Shown: positions 33,327 through 42,541 of the stretch, in pieces
Layout: each line of letters starts with the position of its first letter
Position numbering within the stretch: position 1 is the stretch's first letter
Source: Lysinibacillus_B sp036662795
GTDB lineage: Bacteria > Bacillota > Bacilli > Bacillales_A > Planococcaceae
Assembly (NCBI RefSeq): GCF_036662795.1
Contig: NZ_JBAFWZ010000004.1
Location: 62,001 to 126,000 of the forward strand
Length of the DNA stretch: 64,000 bases
Reading direction: 5' to 3'
Position numbers and translations under genes: made by a program
The notes under the pieces: generated by a model
What the model was told of the DNA's origin: nothing
The model's database searches: none
What the model saw: the letters and a program-made list of their open reading frames with translations, nothing else

Positions 33327-33355
33327 TTGTATTCCCCCCCTCCCTCCGTTATAAT
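33327..33355 (+). promoter_or_regulatory. SigA-type promoter of ispH
   Basis: TTGTAT, a 17-bp spacer of mostly C and T, and TATAAT, ending 30 bp upstream of the ispH start. Confidence 0.75.
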
Positions 33356-33385
33356 GAATAGACAAGCTTGAAAGGAGTTCGAAGC

Positions 33386-34354
33386 ATGCAAGTTATAAAA
33401 ATTAATCCACGCGGCTATTGCTACGGTGTTGTCGATGCAATGGTTATTGCTCGAAATGCGGCTTTAGATAAAACATTGCCACGTCCAATTTATATTTTAG
33501 GTATGATTGTTCATAATAAACATGTAACAGATGCATTTGAGCAGGATGGCATTATTACGTTAGATGGTGACAACCGAAAAGAAATTATCGAGCAGGTAGA
33601 AAAAGGAACAGTTATTTTTACGGCTCACGGAGTATCTCCTGAAATTCGAGAAATTGCTAAGAAAAAAGGACTTGTATCAATCGATGCAACATGTCCAGAC
33701 GTAACGGTTACGCATGATTTAATCAAAGAAAAATCTGCTGAGGGCTATGATATTATTTATATCGGAAAAAAAGGACATCCTGAGCCTGAGGGAGCGATTG
33801 GTGTTGCACCAGATCATGTTCATCTTGTGCAGTCAATGAAGGATATTGATACGCTTGAGCTAGACAATGATAAGCTACTCGTAACGAACCAAACGACAAT
33901 GAGTCAATGGGATGTATCCTTCTTAATGGATGCATTAGAGGAAAAATTCCCACATCTTGAAGTGCATAAAGAAATTTGTCTTGCTACTCAAGTTCGTCAA
34001 GAAGCCGTTGCTGAGCAAGCTGGTGTCGCAGATTTATTAATTGTTGTGGGCGATCCAAAATCAAATAACTCTAATCGTTTAACGCAAGTATCGGTAGAGG
34101 TTGCGGGTACGCCATCTTACCGAATTGCAGATATTTCTGAGTTAAAAATTGAATGGTTAATGAATATTGACAACGTCGCTGTTACAGCAGGCGCCTCAAC
34201 GCCAACACCCATTGTAAAAGAAGTCATTACATTCCTTGAAAAATTTGATAAGAATGACCCTTCTACTCATGAAATACACCGAACTGTGACACTTAATAAA
34301 ATTTTACCGAAAATTAAAGAGCCTAAACCAGTAGATAAGATTATGCCGTACTAA
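33386..34354 (+). CDS. ispH: 4-hydroxy-3-methylbut-2-enyl diphosphate reductase
   Basis: IspH makes IPP and DMAPP from HMBPP, the final step of the MEP pathway, with a [4Fe-4S] cluster. Cluster and catalytic residues are visible: PRGYCYGV, DATCPDV and EICLATQVRQEAV (cysteines), HGVSPEIRE, IGKKGHPEPEG, NNSNRL, and TAGASTPTPIV. I start it at the ATG at 33386, which has AAAGGAG eight bases upstream; a frame-extended start at 33368 is inside that region. 322 residues is normal. It has its own promoter and terminator. Confidence 0.97.
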   Translation: MQVIKINPRGYCYGVVDAMVIARNAALDKTLPRPIYILGMIVHNKHVTDAFEQDGIITLDGDNRKEIIEQVEKGTVIFTAHGVSPEIREIAKKKGLVSIDATCPDVTVTHDLIKEKSAEGYDIIYIGKKGHPEPEGAIGVAPDHVHLVQSMKDIDTLELDNDKLLVTNQTTMSQWDVSFLMDALEEKFPHLEVHKEICLATQVRQEAVAEQAGVADLLIVVGDPKSNNSNRLTQVSVEVAGTPSYRIADISELKIEWLMNIDNVAVTAGASTPTPIVKEVITFLEKFDKNDPSTHEIHRTVTLNKILPKIKEPKPVDKIMPY

Positions 34355-34386
34355 ATAAATAATTAATCTATATGAAATTGCATAAT

Positions 34387-34433
34387 AAAGCCAACATTTT
34401 AAAAGTTTGTTTAAAATGTTGGCTTTCTTTTAG
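34387..34433 (+). terminator. Terminator after ispH
   Basis: AAAGCCAACATTTTAAA / TTTAAAATGTTGGCTTT with a 6-nt loop, followed by CTTTT. Confidence 0.9.
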
Positions 34434-34571
34434 TTTCGGGCTCTTTTTTACATGATTGATTTTTCCCCTCCTACCTCAAGGTGTTTCAATATCCCTTAAA
34501 AGGAGTCAGGATACCATATTAGATTATTCTGGGTCGCTAGTAACATATTATTCGATATCGGAGGTAAATTA

Positions 34572-35009
34572 TTGAAAAAAGCCATTACCATTTTAGCGAG
34601 TATTTTATGCCTAATTTTAATTTATATCATCAATGCATATTTTACTTATGATTTTCAATTTGAAGGTGATGTAAAGGATGGTGCACCAATTCTCTCACCA
34701 GATGGGGTATATGCTGCTCAAATTTATTACGAGAATTATGGCGGTGCAGCTGGCGGCGTAAATATAATCGTCAATATCATTGATACTAAAGAAGAAAATA
34801 AGGAACAGACAATATATTTTAGCGATGCTAAGGGAAGTGTAAGTGTAAATTGGGTTTCAAATACGACATTGGCTGTTACTAATTACGATGAATATGCAGA
34901 TCGAAGTATGGAATTAATTGTTGGTAAAGAAATTTATGATGAACGTGGTCTTGCATGTTATAAGTATCAGGTACAAAAAAACTATACTTGCTTTAGTTCA
35001 AAGAAATAA
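34572..35009 (+). CDS. DUF5412-like membrane-anchored protein
   Basis: A 145-residue protein starting at TTG with GGAGGT seven bases upstream. One N-terminal membrane segment (ITILASILCLILIYIINAYF) is followed by an extracytoplasmic beta-rich domain with SPDGVYAAQIYYENYGGAAGGVNIIVNI and VSVNWVSNTTLAVTNY. This pattern fits the DUF5412 proteins of Bacillales. Function unknown. It is a single gene between the ispH terminator and the dct block. Confidence 0.6.
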   Translation: MKKAITILASILCLILIYIINAYFTYDFQFEGDVKDGAPILSPDGVYAAQIYYENYGGAAGGVNIIVNIIDTKEENKEQTIYFSDAKGSVSVNWVSNTTLAVTNYDEYADRSMELIVGKEIYDERGLACYKYQVQKNYTCFSSKK

Positions 35010-35068
35010 ATAATCACCAGCAAAAATAAATAGGAGGCGCCACAAATTCAATCGTGACACCTCCCATA

Positions 35069-35764
35069 CTATACATAATATTGATTAATCGGCCTTCCGA
35101 CACTTCCGTATTGAATATCGACTTTTATTAAATCTCTTTTTTCCATAAAATCTAAATAGCGACGTGCTGTGACGCGTGCTACCCCTATTGCAGCAGCTAC
35201 TTCATCAGCCGATGCTCCTTGTTTTGCCTGCTTTAAATAAGCCAGCACTTTATCTAACGTTGCACGATTAAATCCTTTCGGCAAATCAAGCACTGCCTCA
35301 TCAGGCTGACTTTCCTCATCTGCGTTACGATATTTTTGAAGGAGCTCATCAAGATCCTGCTGTGTGATATCCTGAATCGTATCTTTTTTTCTTTTAAATT
35401 GCTTGTAATTCTGAAGAGTTTGCTCCATTCTTTGGAATGTAAATGGCTTCATAATATAATCATATACACCTAAATGAAGCATATGCTGAATCGTTGGCAT
35501 TTCATTTGCTGCCGTAACTGAAATGACATCAACTAGAAGTTGTTCCTGCCTAATTTTTTGGAGTGTTTCTATACCATTTTGCTCAGGCATAAAGATATCT
35601 ATTACTACCAAATCAGGCTTCAGCTCTTGTATTTTTTGAAAGCCCTCCACGCCATTCGCTGCCATTGCAATAACCTCGAAGCCTTCTACTCTTTCGATAA
35701 ATTGGCGGTTCACCTCACGTACCATCGGATCATCTTCTACTAATAAAACCTTAATTGTCCCCAA
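35069..35764 (-). CDS. dctR: CitB-family response regulator for C4-dicarboxylates
   Basis: A 231-residue regulator. Receiver domain: acidic pocket EDD near residue 10, phosphoacceptor Asp in LVVIDIFMPEQNG, Thr/Lys region VTAANE and MKPF. The C-terminal domain carries a helix-turn-helix (GASADEVAAAIGVARVTARRYLDFM). It overlaps the kinase gene by 14 bases. With the divergent DctB and DctP genes this matches the B. subtilis dctB-dctS-dctR-dctP set that controls succinate/fumarate/malate uptake. Confidence 0.85.
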   Translation of the reverse strand: MGTIKVLLVEDDPMVREVNRQFIERVEGFEVIAMAANGVEGFQKIQELKPDLVVIDIFMPEQNGIETLQKIRQEQLLVDVISVTAANEMPTIQHMLHLGVYDYIMKPFTFQRMEQTLQNYKQFKRKKDTIQDITQQDLDELLQKYRNADEESQPDEAVLDLPKGFNRATLDKVLAYLKQAKQGASADEVAAAIGVARVTARRYLDFMEKRDLIKVDIQYGSVGRPINQYYV

Positions 35765-37367
35765 CTCTATCTTCCCCTAACTCAAACAGTATTAAAAAGC
35801 TCGTACCCTTTCCTTCTTCACTCTTCACTTCAATCGTCCCATGCCCCTTTGAGACAATTTCTTTGATTAAATAGAGTCCAATGCCACGGTTACTATTTTC
35901 TTTTGTAGAAAATCCGTTTTCAAATATTTTTTCCTGCACCTCTTCACTCATGCCAATGCCGTTATCAGTGACCAGAATAGCTAGTGTATCATCATGCTCA
36001 TCAATCGATAAAAGAATTTGTTTATCTTCCTTCGATACAATATTTAAAGCATCAAAGGCATTCTCGAGTAAGTTTCCAAACAGTATAACAAAATCATGAT
36101 AATCTAAATAGGGCGGTATTCGATTAAAATTACTTTCCTCATCAATACTTACAGTGATGCCTAACTCCTTACCGCGGCTAATTTTACTTAATAGTAGCCC
36201 AGAAATATTTTCATTTTGAAATCGATCATTAAAAAACTTAGATAGCGTCTCTTCTTGCTCAGTAACGTTTGTTAAATAGGCTAGCGCCTGCTTTGTATGA
36301 CCAAGCTGAAGGAGTCCACTAATTGTATGTAGCTTATTTTTGTGCTCATGCGTTTGAACACGAAGCGCTTGTACAAATGCTTTAACTCCCGTTAGCTCCT
36401 CGGCTAACTGCTTTACCTCTGTTAAATCTTTAAATATCGCAACAGCCCCTACACTTTTCCCGTCCACCCGAATAGGAATACGATTACTTAAAATACTATG
36501 ATTATTAACGTAAATCTCTTGATTGTAAATCGGTTTATCATTTTCTACAATTTCCGGAATTCTTGTATCAGGAATCACGTCGTATATATTTTTCCCAATA
36601 TATTGGCTCGGATTATTACCAACACCTAAAATGGAGCTCGCCTTTTCATTGAAAATCGTAATATTTAAATCCTTATCGATCGCAATAATCCCATCGTGCA
36701 TAGCATTAAAGGTCTCTTGCCGCTCGACATACATTTTTGCGATTTCTTCAGGCTCCAAGCCAAACATTTTTTTCTTAATATGTCGACCTAAAGTACGTGC
36801 TCCCCACATACTAAATAATAGCGATAGTAGCACTGTGACAATAATTTCAGACATATTTTCTTGAATGATTTTGATAAATGTAGGCATTGGATAACCAACA
36901 ACTACGACTCCAACCTGCTTTTTATTGTCTGCTAAAATTGGTACGAAGGCTCTTATCATCGTCCCTTCTACACCACGGGCATTTGAAATATAATAATGCT
37001 CACTAAACGCGGCATTTAAATCTTGTGAAGTACTTTTTTCTCCGATTTCATGTATAGAGGGATGCGAATATTTAATTCGGTCCATATTCATCACAACAAT
37101 ATAATCAGCTTTATTAATAATTCGAATTTCTTCTACAATCGTATTAACAGCTTGCATAGATTCTTCATTATTTTCTTGCTGGAGCAAATTACTGATTTGT
37201 GTCATATTCGAAACTGTTCTTGCAACTAACATAGCTCGTTGACCAAAATCCTCTTCCTGTTCTCCTAACAAGTTGCTTAAGATAAATGTTCCTGCGATTA
37301 AGAAGGAGAAAGCAATAATAAAGAAAGTCATAAGCATTATTTTTCTGTTCACTGTTAACCTGAGCAA
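35751..37367 (-). CDS. dctS: Sensor histidine kinase for C4-dicarboxylates
   Basis: A 538-residue kinase of the CitA/DcuS type. An N-terminal membrane helix (KIMLMTFFIIAFSFLIAGTFILSNLL) is followed by an extracytoplasmic PDC/Cache domain (about 40-170) and a second helix (IIVTVLLSLLFSMWG). A PAS domain (about 215-320) is followed by the phosphorylation helix EHKNKLHTISGLLQLG (the His is in THEHKNKLH) and the ATPase with NLLENAFDA, DNGIGM and NRGIGLYLI. TTG start with GGAGAG upstream. DctB encoded divergently likely helps sensing. Confidence 0.85.
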   Translation of the reverse strand: MLRLTVNRKIMLMTFFIIAFSFLIAGTFILSNLLGEQEEDFGQRAMLVARTVSNMTQISNLLQQENNEESMQAVNTIVEEIRIINKADYIVVMNMDRIKYSHPSIHEIGEKSTSQDLNAAFSEHYYISNARGVEGTMIRAFVPILADNKKQVGVVVVGYPMPTFIKIIQENMSEIIVTVLLSLLFSMWGARTLGRHIKKKMFGLEPEEIAKMYVERQETFNAMHDGIIAIDKDLNITIFNEKASSILGVGNNPSQYIGKNIYDVIPDTRIPEIVENDKPIYNQEIYVNNHSILSNRIPIRVDGKSVGAVAIFKDLTEVKQLAEELTGVKAFVQALRVQTHEHKNKLHTISGLLQLGHTKQALAYLTNVTEQEETLSKFFNDRFQNENISGLLLSKISRGKELGITVSIDEESNFNRIPPYLDYHDFVILFGNLLENAFDALNIVSKEDKQILLSIDEHDDTLAILVTDNGIGMSEEVQEKIFENGFSTKENSNRGIGLYLIKEIVSKGHGTIEVKSEEGKGTSFLILFELGEDRVGDN

Positions 37368-37449
37368 TAAACTCTCTCCTTTTTTTCAACAGACAAGCAC
37401 GCTATACTCATATAAGTATGGACAAACTAAATAAAGTGGTGATGAATTA

Positions 37450-38511
37450 ATGAAATACTTTTTTACTGGCGGTATAGTTGTCATTTTAATATTTGTATCA
37501 CTGATTATATACCAGGATCGGAGGACTTCTATCTCCTCGTTACCTTATGACGATGAACAAAATGGTTTAGAGGATCAAATTATAATCCACTTTAGCCATG
37601 TTGTTGCAGAAAATACACCAAAAGGATTGGCAGCTACTAAATTTGCCGAGCTTGTCCATGAAAAAACAAATGGTAAGGTTATCATCCGAGTATATCCTAA
37701 CGGTATTTTATATAATGATTATAATGAATTTGAAGCATTGAAGAACAATGATATCCAAATGATTGCTCCTACATTTTCAAAGGTAACAAGCTATTTACCG
37801 TCTTGGCAAGTTCTCGACCTTCCTTTTATTATCGAATCTGAGGATGAGCTAAAGCAAGTACTATCTGGACCATTGCAAGACCAATTATTAGCTCAGTTAG
37901 GAAAACAGGATATTAAAGGCTTAAAATTTTGGAGCAACGGCTTTAAGCAAATTGCCTCTAATGACTATCCCATACTAGAGGTAGAGGATTTTCAAAACTT
38001 ACCTATTCGGGTGATGAATAGTGAGCTATTAAAAGAGCAATTTGCCAGACTCGGTGCTACACCCATTGCGACTTCTTTCGGCGAAGTTTACAACGAAATT
38101 GAAAATAAAAAAATTAAAGCCCAGGATAATACGATTTCTAATCTATATTCAAAGGGCTTTCATACGTATGAAAAGCATATTACACTTTCAAATCACGGTA
38201 TAATGGGCTACGCTGTTATGATGAATGAATCATTTTGGAATGGTTTAGATAAAGATATTCAGCAGCAAATAGTAGAAGCCTTAAACGAAATGTCTGATTG
38301 GCAGTTCGAGCAAAGTATACTTCTGAATGAAAAGAGCTTAAATGAGCTGCGAACAATTGATGCTGTATCCATTTATACATTAACTGATGAACAGAAAAAA
38401 GCTTGGAAAGAAAAGCTTTCATCTATTTATAGCAATAGTAATCGCATAATCGATGACTCTTACTATAAATTATTAATGGAACAACTCAAAATAAGCAATG
38501 GAACAAAATGA
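37450..38511 (+). CDS. dctB: TRAP-type dicarboxylate-binding protein
   Basis: A 353-residue protein of the DctP/TRAP solute-binding family with an N-terminal anchor (FFTGGIVVILIFVSLIIY). IIIHFSHVVAENTPKGLAATKFAELV and the DLPFII / GLKFWSNGFKQI / VMNSELLKEQFARLGATPI motifs are typical. It is not next to TRAP permease genes. In B. subtilis, DctB works with DctS as a co-sensor rather than in transport; the same divergent layout here supports that. A terminator separates it from the DctP gene. Confidence 0.85.
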   Translation: MKYFFTGGIVVILIFVSLIIYQDRRTSISSLPYDDEQNGLEDQIIIHFSHVVAENTPKGLAATKFAELVHEKTNGKVIIRVYPNGILYNDYNEFEALKNNDIQMIAPTFSKVTSYLPSWQVLDLPFIIESEDELKQVLSGPLQDQLLAQLGKQDIKGLKFWSNGFKQIASNDYPILEVEDFQNLPIRVMNSELLKEQFARLGATPIATSFGEVYNEIENKKIKAQDNTISNLYSKGFHTYEKHITLSNHGIMGYAVMMNESFWNGLDKDIQQQIVEALNEMSDWQFEQSILLNEKSLNELRTIDAVSIYTLTDEQKKAWKEKLSSIYSNSNRIIDDSYYKLLMEQLKISNGTK

Positions 38512-38515
38512 ACAA

Positions 38516-38550
38516 AACAACACTTTCGTTTGAAAAGTGTTGTTTTTTTA
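38516..38550 (+). terminator. Terminator after dctB
   Basis: AACAACACTTTC / GAAAAGTGTTGTT with a short loop, followed by a T-run. Confidence 0.9.
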
Positions 38551-38700
38551 TTATATTTACGAGCTTGTATTATAACAAGTGATTTTTTAATAGATACGTT
38601 GCATAACAGCACAAACGTTGATTTAACGATGTTTTTAGCAGATTGGGCAAGAAATTGAACAAAATAAACGATATGATTCTTAAAAACTAAATCTATTTTT

Positions 38701-38714
38701 CGGAAAATTTTCCG
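38701..38714. promoter_or_regulatory. Perfect palindrome upstream of dctP
   Basis: CGGAAAATTTTCCG, 65-78 bp before the dctP start, next to a TATGAT sequence that could be the -10 box. It is a candidate operator for DctR or another regulator; no consensus was checked. Confidence 0.4.
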
Positions 38715-38778
38715 CTATGATAGCAATATGAAAACGATAACAAAATAGAATTTTTGAAATAGAAAGGGAGAAAAGAAT

Positions 38779-40029
38779 ATGAAATGGTTAAAGAATTTAA
38801 CTGTTCAAGTAATCATTGCCATCATACTTGGTGTTATAGTTGGTGCAATTTGGCCAGAGTTCGGTGCAAGCTTAAAAATCCTAGCCGATTTATTTATTAA
38901 ATTAATAAAAATGTTAATCGCCCCAATTATATTCCTGACAGTTGTTGTAGGAATCGGCGGTATGGGTGATATGAAGAAGGTCGGTAAAATTGGTGGTAAA
39001 GCGCTAATTTATTTCGAAATCGTCTCAACAATCGCACTTGCAATTGGTATTGGGGTAGCGGTGCTGGTGAATGCTGGTGCTGGAATTGACACATCAAAAG
39101 CAGCTGATGCAGATATTTCAAAATACACAACAGCTGCAGAGGAAACTGACCAAGGTTTAATGACATTTATTTATAACATTATTCCTGAAAACGTTGTTGG
39201 GGCACTTGCAAACGGTGATCTATTACCAGTATTATTCTCAGCTGTATTATTTGGTGTTGCCGCTGCATCACTTGGCGAAAAATCTCGTCCAGTTATTACA
39301 TTCTTTGAGCAAGTTTCAGAAATCTTTTTCAAAATTGTGGGTATGGTTATGAAGTTGTCGCCAATCGGTGCATTTGGTGCAATGGCGTATACAATTGGTA
39401 ACTTCGGTTTAGGTTCATTAAAATCACTAGGTTTATTAATGGCTGCCGTTTATATTACGATGTTCCTATTCATCGTATTCATCTTAGGATCAATCGCGAA
39501 ATATTACGGGTTCAATATTTTCAAATTTATCGGATACATTAAAGATGAAATCTTCCTTGTAATTGGAACATCATCATCTGAATCGGCTCTTCCATCCATG
39601 ATGCGTAAATTAGAAGGCTTTGGCTGTTCGAAGCAAGTAGTTGGTTTAGTTGTTCCGACTGGCTATTCATTCAATCTAGACGGTACATCAATCTACTTAT
39701 CAATGGCTGCCCTATTTATCGCACAAGCTTATGGGATTGAATTAACATGGATTCAAATTCTCACACTTTTAGGAGTATTAATGCTTACATCTAAAGGTGC
39801 AGCTGGTGTTACTGGCTCAGGCTTTATCACACTAGCAGCTACGCTTGCAGCATTCCCAATGGTACCAGTCGAAGGTATTGCCCTTTTAATTGGTGTGGAC
39901 CGCTTTATGTCAGAGGCGCGTGCTGTTACGAACTTAATCGGTAACGGTGTGGCTTGTGTAGTTGTATCAAAATCAGAAAATGAATTTGACGAAGAGATGG
40001 CAAAAAAAGCGATACCAACTAAAGCTTAA
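38779..40029 (+). CDS. dctP: C4-dicarboxylate:cation symporter (DAACS family)
   Basis: A 416-residue membrane transporter. Family motifs are complete: IKLIKMLIAPIIFLTVVVGI, the serine-rich hairpin IGTSSSESALPSMM, and VVPTGYSFNLDGTSIYLSMAALFIAQ with LLTSKGAAGVTGSGFI. These bind substrate and sodium or protons. In B. subtilis DctP imports succinate, fumarate and malate under DctS-DctR control. The regulators, DctB and a palindromic candidate operator precede it here. Confidence 0.92.
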   Translation: MKWLKNLTVQVIIAIILGVIVGAIWPEFGASLKILADLFIKLIKMLIAPIIFLTVVVGIGGMGDMKKVGKIGGKALIYFEIVSTIALAIGIGVAVLVNAGAGIDTSKAADADISKYTTAAEETDQGLMTFIYNIIPENVVGALANGDLLPVLFSAVLFGVAAASLGEKSRPVITFFEQVSEIFFKIVGMVMKLSPIGAFGAMAYTIGNFGLGSLKSLGLLMAAVYITMFLFIVFILGSIAKYYGFNIFKFIGYIKDEIFLVIGTSSSESALPSMMRKLEGFGCSKQVVGLVVPTGYSFNLDGTSIYLSMAALFIAQAYGIELTWIQILTLLGVLMLTSKGAAGVTGSGFITLAATLAAFPMVPVEGIALLIGVDRFMSEARAVTNLIGNGVACVVVSKSENEFDEEMAKKAIPTKA

Positions 40030-40057
40030 TAAGATCATTTTCTCCCTATTATTAATA

Positions 40058-40301
40058 GAGGCTGGGACATAAGTAAAGATTTTATAGAAATCGAGGAACA
40101 CCTATAGCAAGAATTTGCTACTTCATAAATTGATTGTAGAGAAGGGGCGACTCCTGGGGGAACAGCACGACGCTTGAGACTACAGGCTCAGGCCGTGCCC
40201 CCGGAAAGCGTACCCGGAACGGAAATCAATTTTCTCCATACTAAGAAAACACCATTTTTCTCGTTTAGAAAAATGGTGTTTTCGGGTTTTGTCCCAGCCT
40301 C
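40058..40301. repeat. Intergenic repeat element, copy 2
   Basis: It starts GAGGCTGGGAC and ends GTCCCAGCCTC. Read on the minus strand it matches copy 1 at 25485-25703 almost throughout, including the GAAAACACCATTTTTCT hairpin and the CTACAATCAATTTAT stretch, and keeps a core segment missing from copy 1. It fills the 40030-40408 gap with one terminator. No open reading frame is convincing. Confidence 0.85.
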
Positions 40302-40357
40302 TTTTTGATTCTAAGTCAAATGAAGCAAGTTCAATATCTCTAAAACCTATTAAAAAA

Positions 40358-40398
40358 CTGTAGGCAAACTCAAATTTCTTAGAGTTTACCTATAGCTA
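40358..40398 (-). terminator. Terminator for the small membrane protein gene
   Basis: On the minus strand, TAGGTAAACTC pairs with GAGTTTGCCTA, followed by CAGTTTTTTAAT. Confidence 0.7.
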
Positions 40399-40408
40399 GT
40401 AACACCTT

Positions 40409-40630
40409 CTATTTTTCACATTTAAATTCGTACGAAGTAGTAATGATAAAGCCTTTTTCTACTACATTTGGTTCTCCACCATCTTTAATACACGCTTTTT
40501 CTAGTCGTTCAATGTTTTGAGCGCTTACAACACTCATTGCAATTGTGAATAAGATGCCGATAACCGCAATGGCTACACCGATAATAATCCACATCTTCCC
40601 GTTATTTTCTGCTCTATTTTCCATGCTCAT
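40409..40630 (-). CDS. Small single-pass membrane protein, unknown
   Basis: 73 residues with one hydrophobic segment (MWIIIGVAIAVIGILFTIAMSVVSA) and a C-terminal tail holding two cysteines (ACIKDGGEP, FKCEK). It begins MSMENRAENNG with an AAGGGGAAT-type site upstream and lies 5 bp after yqfO, so it is likely cotranscribed with trmK-yqfO. I do not recognise a family. Confidence 0.6.
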   Translation of the reverse strand: MSMENRAENNGKMWIIIGVAIAVIGILFTIAMSVVSAQNIERLEKACIKDGGEPNVVEKGFIITTSYEFKCEK

Positions 40631-40635
40631 TCCCC

Positions 40636-41757
40636 TTAAATAAACTTAAATGGTTCTGTATTAATTGTTGATTCGATAAATATAACCGGTAGCTTTTTAT
40701 TCTCACAAAGCGCCTTCATCTTTTGGGCTACCCCTTTAATCATCACTTTTTCAACATGATGACCTGGATCGATAATATTAAGACCGTTTATTTCTGCGTC
40801 TTGTGCCATATGGAAGCCGATATCCCCAGTAACAAATACGTCTGCTCCTGCAAATTTTGCAGTGCGAATATATTTGTTGCCATCACCGCCGACAACCGCT
40901 ACCTTTTGAATCGTAGTGTGTAAGTCCCCTACTACTCGAACACATGGTACATCGAGTTGTACTTTAACAAACTGAGCAAATTCCTTTAGGCTCATCGGCT
41001 TTTCTAGCTCTCCAATACGACCAAGTCCTTGTTCATTTGTTTGCGTATCAAGTGTCCATACATCATACGCTGGCTCCTCATACGGGTGGGAGTTTAACAT
41101 CGCCTTTAATATTTTATTTTTTATGCTCGCTGGAAAAACAACTTCTATCTTTTCTTCTTCTGCTACTTCAAGCTCATTGATATTACCAAGGAACGGGGTT
41201 GCACCGGCTAACGCACGGAAACGCCCCTCTCCATCTGTGGTAAAGCTACAGCTATCATAGTTACCAATTTGACCCGCACCAGCTTTTCCTAACGCTTCAC
41301 GTAGCCCCTCACTATGTGTTTTCGGCACAAAAACAGCTAGCTTCATTAACTGCTCACTATACGTATGCTCTAACAACTTTCGATTTACAAGTTGAAGGGC
41401 ATCTGCTAGTAAATCATTTACTCCACCCGGTGCAACATCTAAGTTTGTATGTGCCGCATAAACCGCAATGTCATGCTTAATTAGCTTCTCGAATAACTTA
41501 CCTTGTGGATTATCAGTTCGTAAATGGGCTAGCTTAAAAAAAATAGGTGGATGATGGGCAATGATCAGCTCACAGCCCTTTTGAATGGCCTCTTCAACAA
41601 CCGCATCCGTCACATCCAGTGTCACAAGTACTTTTGAAACAGATTTATTTAACGTACCTATCGCGAGTCCTATTGGGTCATTCGGCATACAGGCTAACTT
41701 TTTTGGAGACCAACTCTCAAAAATCTGGATTATTTCGTGTCCATTCGCTTTTTTCAT
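40636..41757 (-). CDS. Nif3-like dinuclear metal protein (YqfO family)
   Basis: A 373-residue Nif3/YqfO protein. Metal-site motifs are LIIAHHPPIFF, YAAHTNLDVAPGGVNDLLA and, near the end, DIGFHMAQDAEINGLNIIDPGHHVE. The middle domain (about residues 130-235) with KLAVFVPKTHSEGLREALGKAGAGQIGNYD is the CutA/PII-like insertion of the long Bacillus form. It is often annotated as GTP cyclohydrolase I type 2 homologue, but the activity is unproven. It overlaps trmK by 4 bases, as in B. subtilis (yqfN-yqfO). Confidence 0.9.
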   Translation of the reverse strand: MKKANGHEIIQIFESWSPKKLACMPNDPIGLAIGTLNKSVSKVLVTLDVTDAVVEEAIQKGCELIIAHHPPIFFKLAHLRTDNPQGKLFEKLIKHDIAVYAAHTNLDVAPGGVNDLLADALQLVNRKLLEHTYSEQLMKLAVFVPKTHSEGLREALGKAGAGQIGNYDSCSFTTDGEGRFRALAGATPFLGNINELEVAEEEKIEVVFPASIKNKILKAMLNSHPYEEPAYDVWTLDTQTNEQGLGRIGELEKPMSLKEFAQFVKVQLDVPCVRVVGDLHTTIQKVAVVGGDGNKYIRTAKFAGADVFVTGDIGFHMAQDAEINGLNIIDPGHHVEKVMIKGVAQKMKALCENKKLPVIFIESTINTEPFKFI

Positions 41758-42449
41758 GCTAGTGCCTCCTGTACTAATCGAATTAAATAAGTTAACTCAG
41801 CACGCTTCCCTTCGATTTCAGGGTTTGCTTCCGCGTTTTCAATGGATGCTAACACTCGTTGCCAGTTAGCAATTTCTTTAGTCCATTTTTCAACAAAAAT
41901 AGCGGATCGTTCAGCAATTAAATGCTGCCCAAGAAGGATTTCGGCCCCTGTTAATTTCATTTCGCCGCGTTGCAATACAAGCACCTCATAAATTTTTTCA
42001 TCTTCTTCTAAGATTACTTCATCCAAAATAGCCCAACCATTTCGCAGCGCCCATTCTCGAATGACCTTTGCATGAATATTAGGCTGTAGGATTAATCGTG
42101 TAACATTCGTTAAGCTTTCAGGATTCTTTTCTAAAATAGAAACGATTAAAGGACCACCCATACCAGCAATTGTCACCGTATCAACCTGATCCTCTAGCTT
42201 GACCGCTGCTAGCCCATCTGCCATTCTTACCGTTATTTGCTCTTGTAATCCTTCTGTTCGAACTTGGCGAAAGGCTGATTCATAAGGTCCTTTCACTACT
42301 TCACCAGCTATGGCATGACGAACAATCCCTTTGTGCACTAAATAACATGGTAAATAGGCATGATCACTTCCGATATCTGCTAGGATTGCGCCTGTCGGTA
42401 CGAAAGATGCCACTGTTTCCAATCGCTTTGAAAGCTTTTTTGCGTTCAT
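41754..42449 (-). CDS. trmK: tRNA (adenine(22)-N(1))-methyltransferase
   Basis: A 231-residue SAM-dependent methyltransferase. The SAM site is ILADIGSDHAYLPCYLV, followed by GPYESAFRQV, TIAGMGGPLIVSILE and LILQPNIHAKVIREWALRNGW, all typical of TrmK (YqfN). It methylates A22 of tRNA. It sits between cccA and yqfO in the expected order. Confidence 0.93.
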   Translation of the reverse strand: MNAKKLSKRLETVASFVPTGAILADIGSDHAYLPCYLVHKGIVRHAIAGEVVKGPYESAFRQVRTEGLQEQITVRMADGLAAVKLEDQVDTVTIAGMGGPLIVSILEKNPESLTNVTRLILQPNIHAKVIREWALRNGWAILDEVILEEDEKIYEVLVLQRGEMKLTGAEILLGQHLIAERSAIFVEKWTKEIANWQRVLASIENAEANPEIEGKRAELTYLIRLVQEALA

Positions 42450-42499
42450 TTAATTACCTCACTTCTTCTTACGTGTCTACTCTATTATATAAAAAAAAT

Positions 42500-42530
42500 G
42501 ACAAAGTCCAACCTTTTGGACTTTGTCAGT
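42500..42530. terminator. Bidirectional terminator between cccA and trmK
   Basis: Perfect TGACAAAGTCCAA / TTGGACTTTGTCA stem with a 4-nt loop, A-run before and T-rich stretch after. Confidence 0.85.
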
Positions 42531-42541
42531 TTTATTTATTA

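Noticed and set aside
35033..35064. Terminator between the DUF5412 gene and dctR
   Set aside because: GGAGG / CCTCC arms have several mismatches and no T-run; too weak to list.
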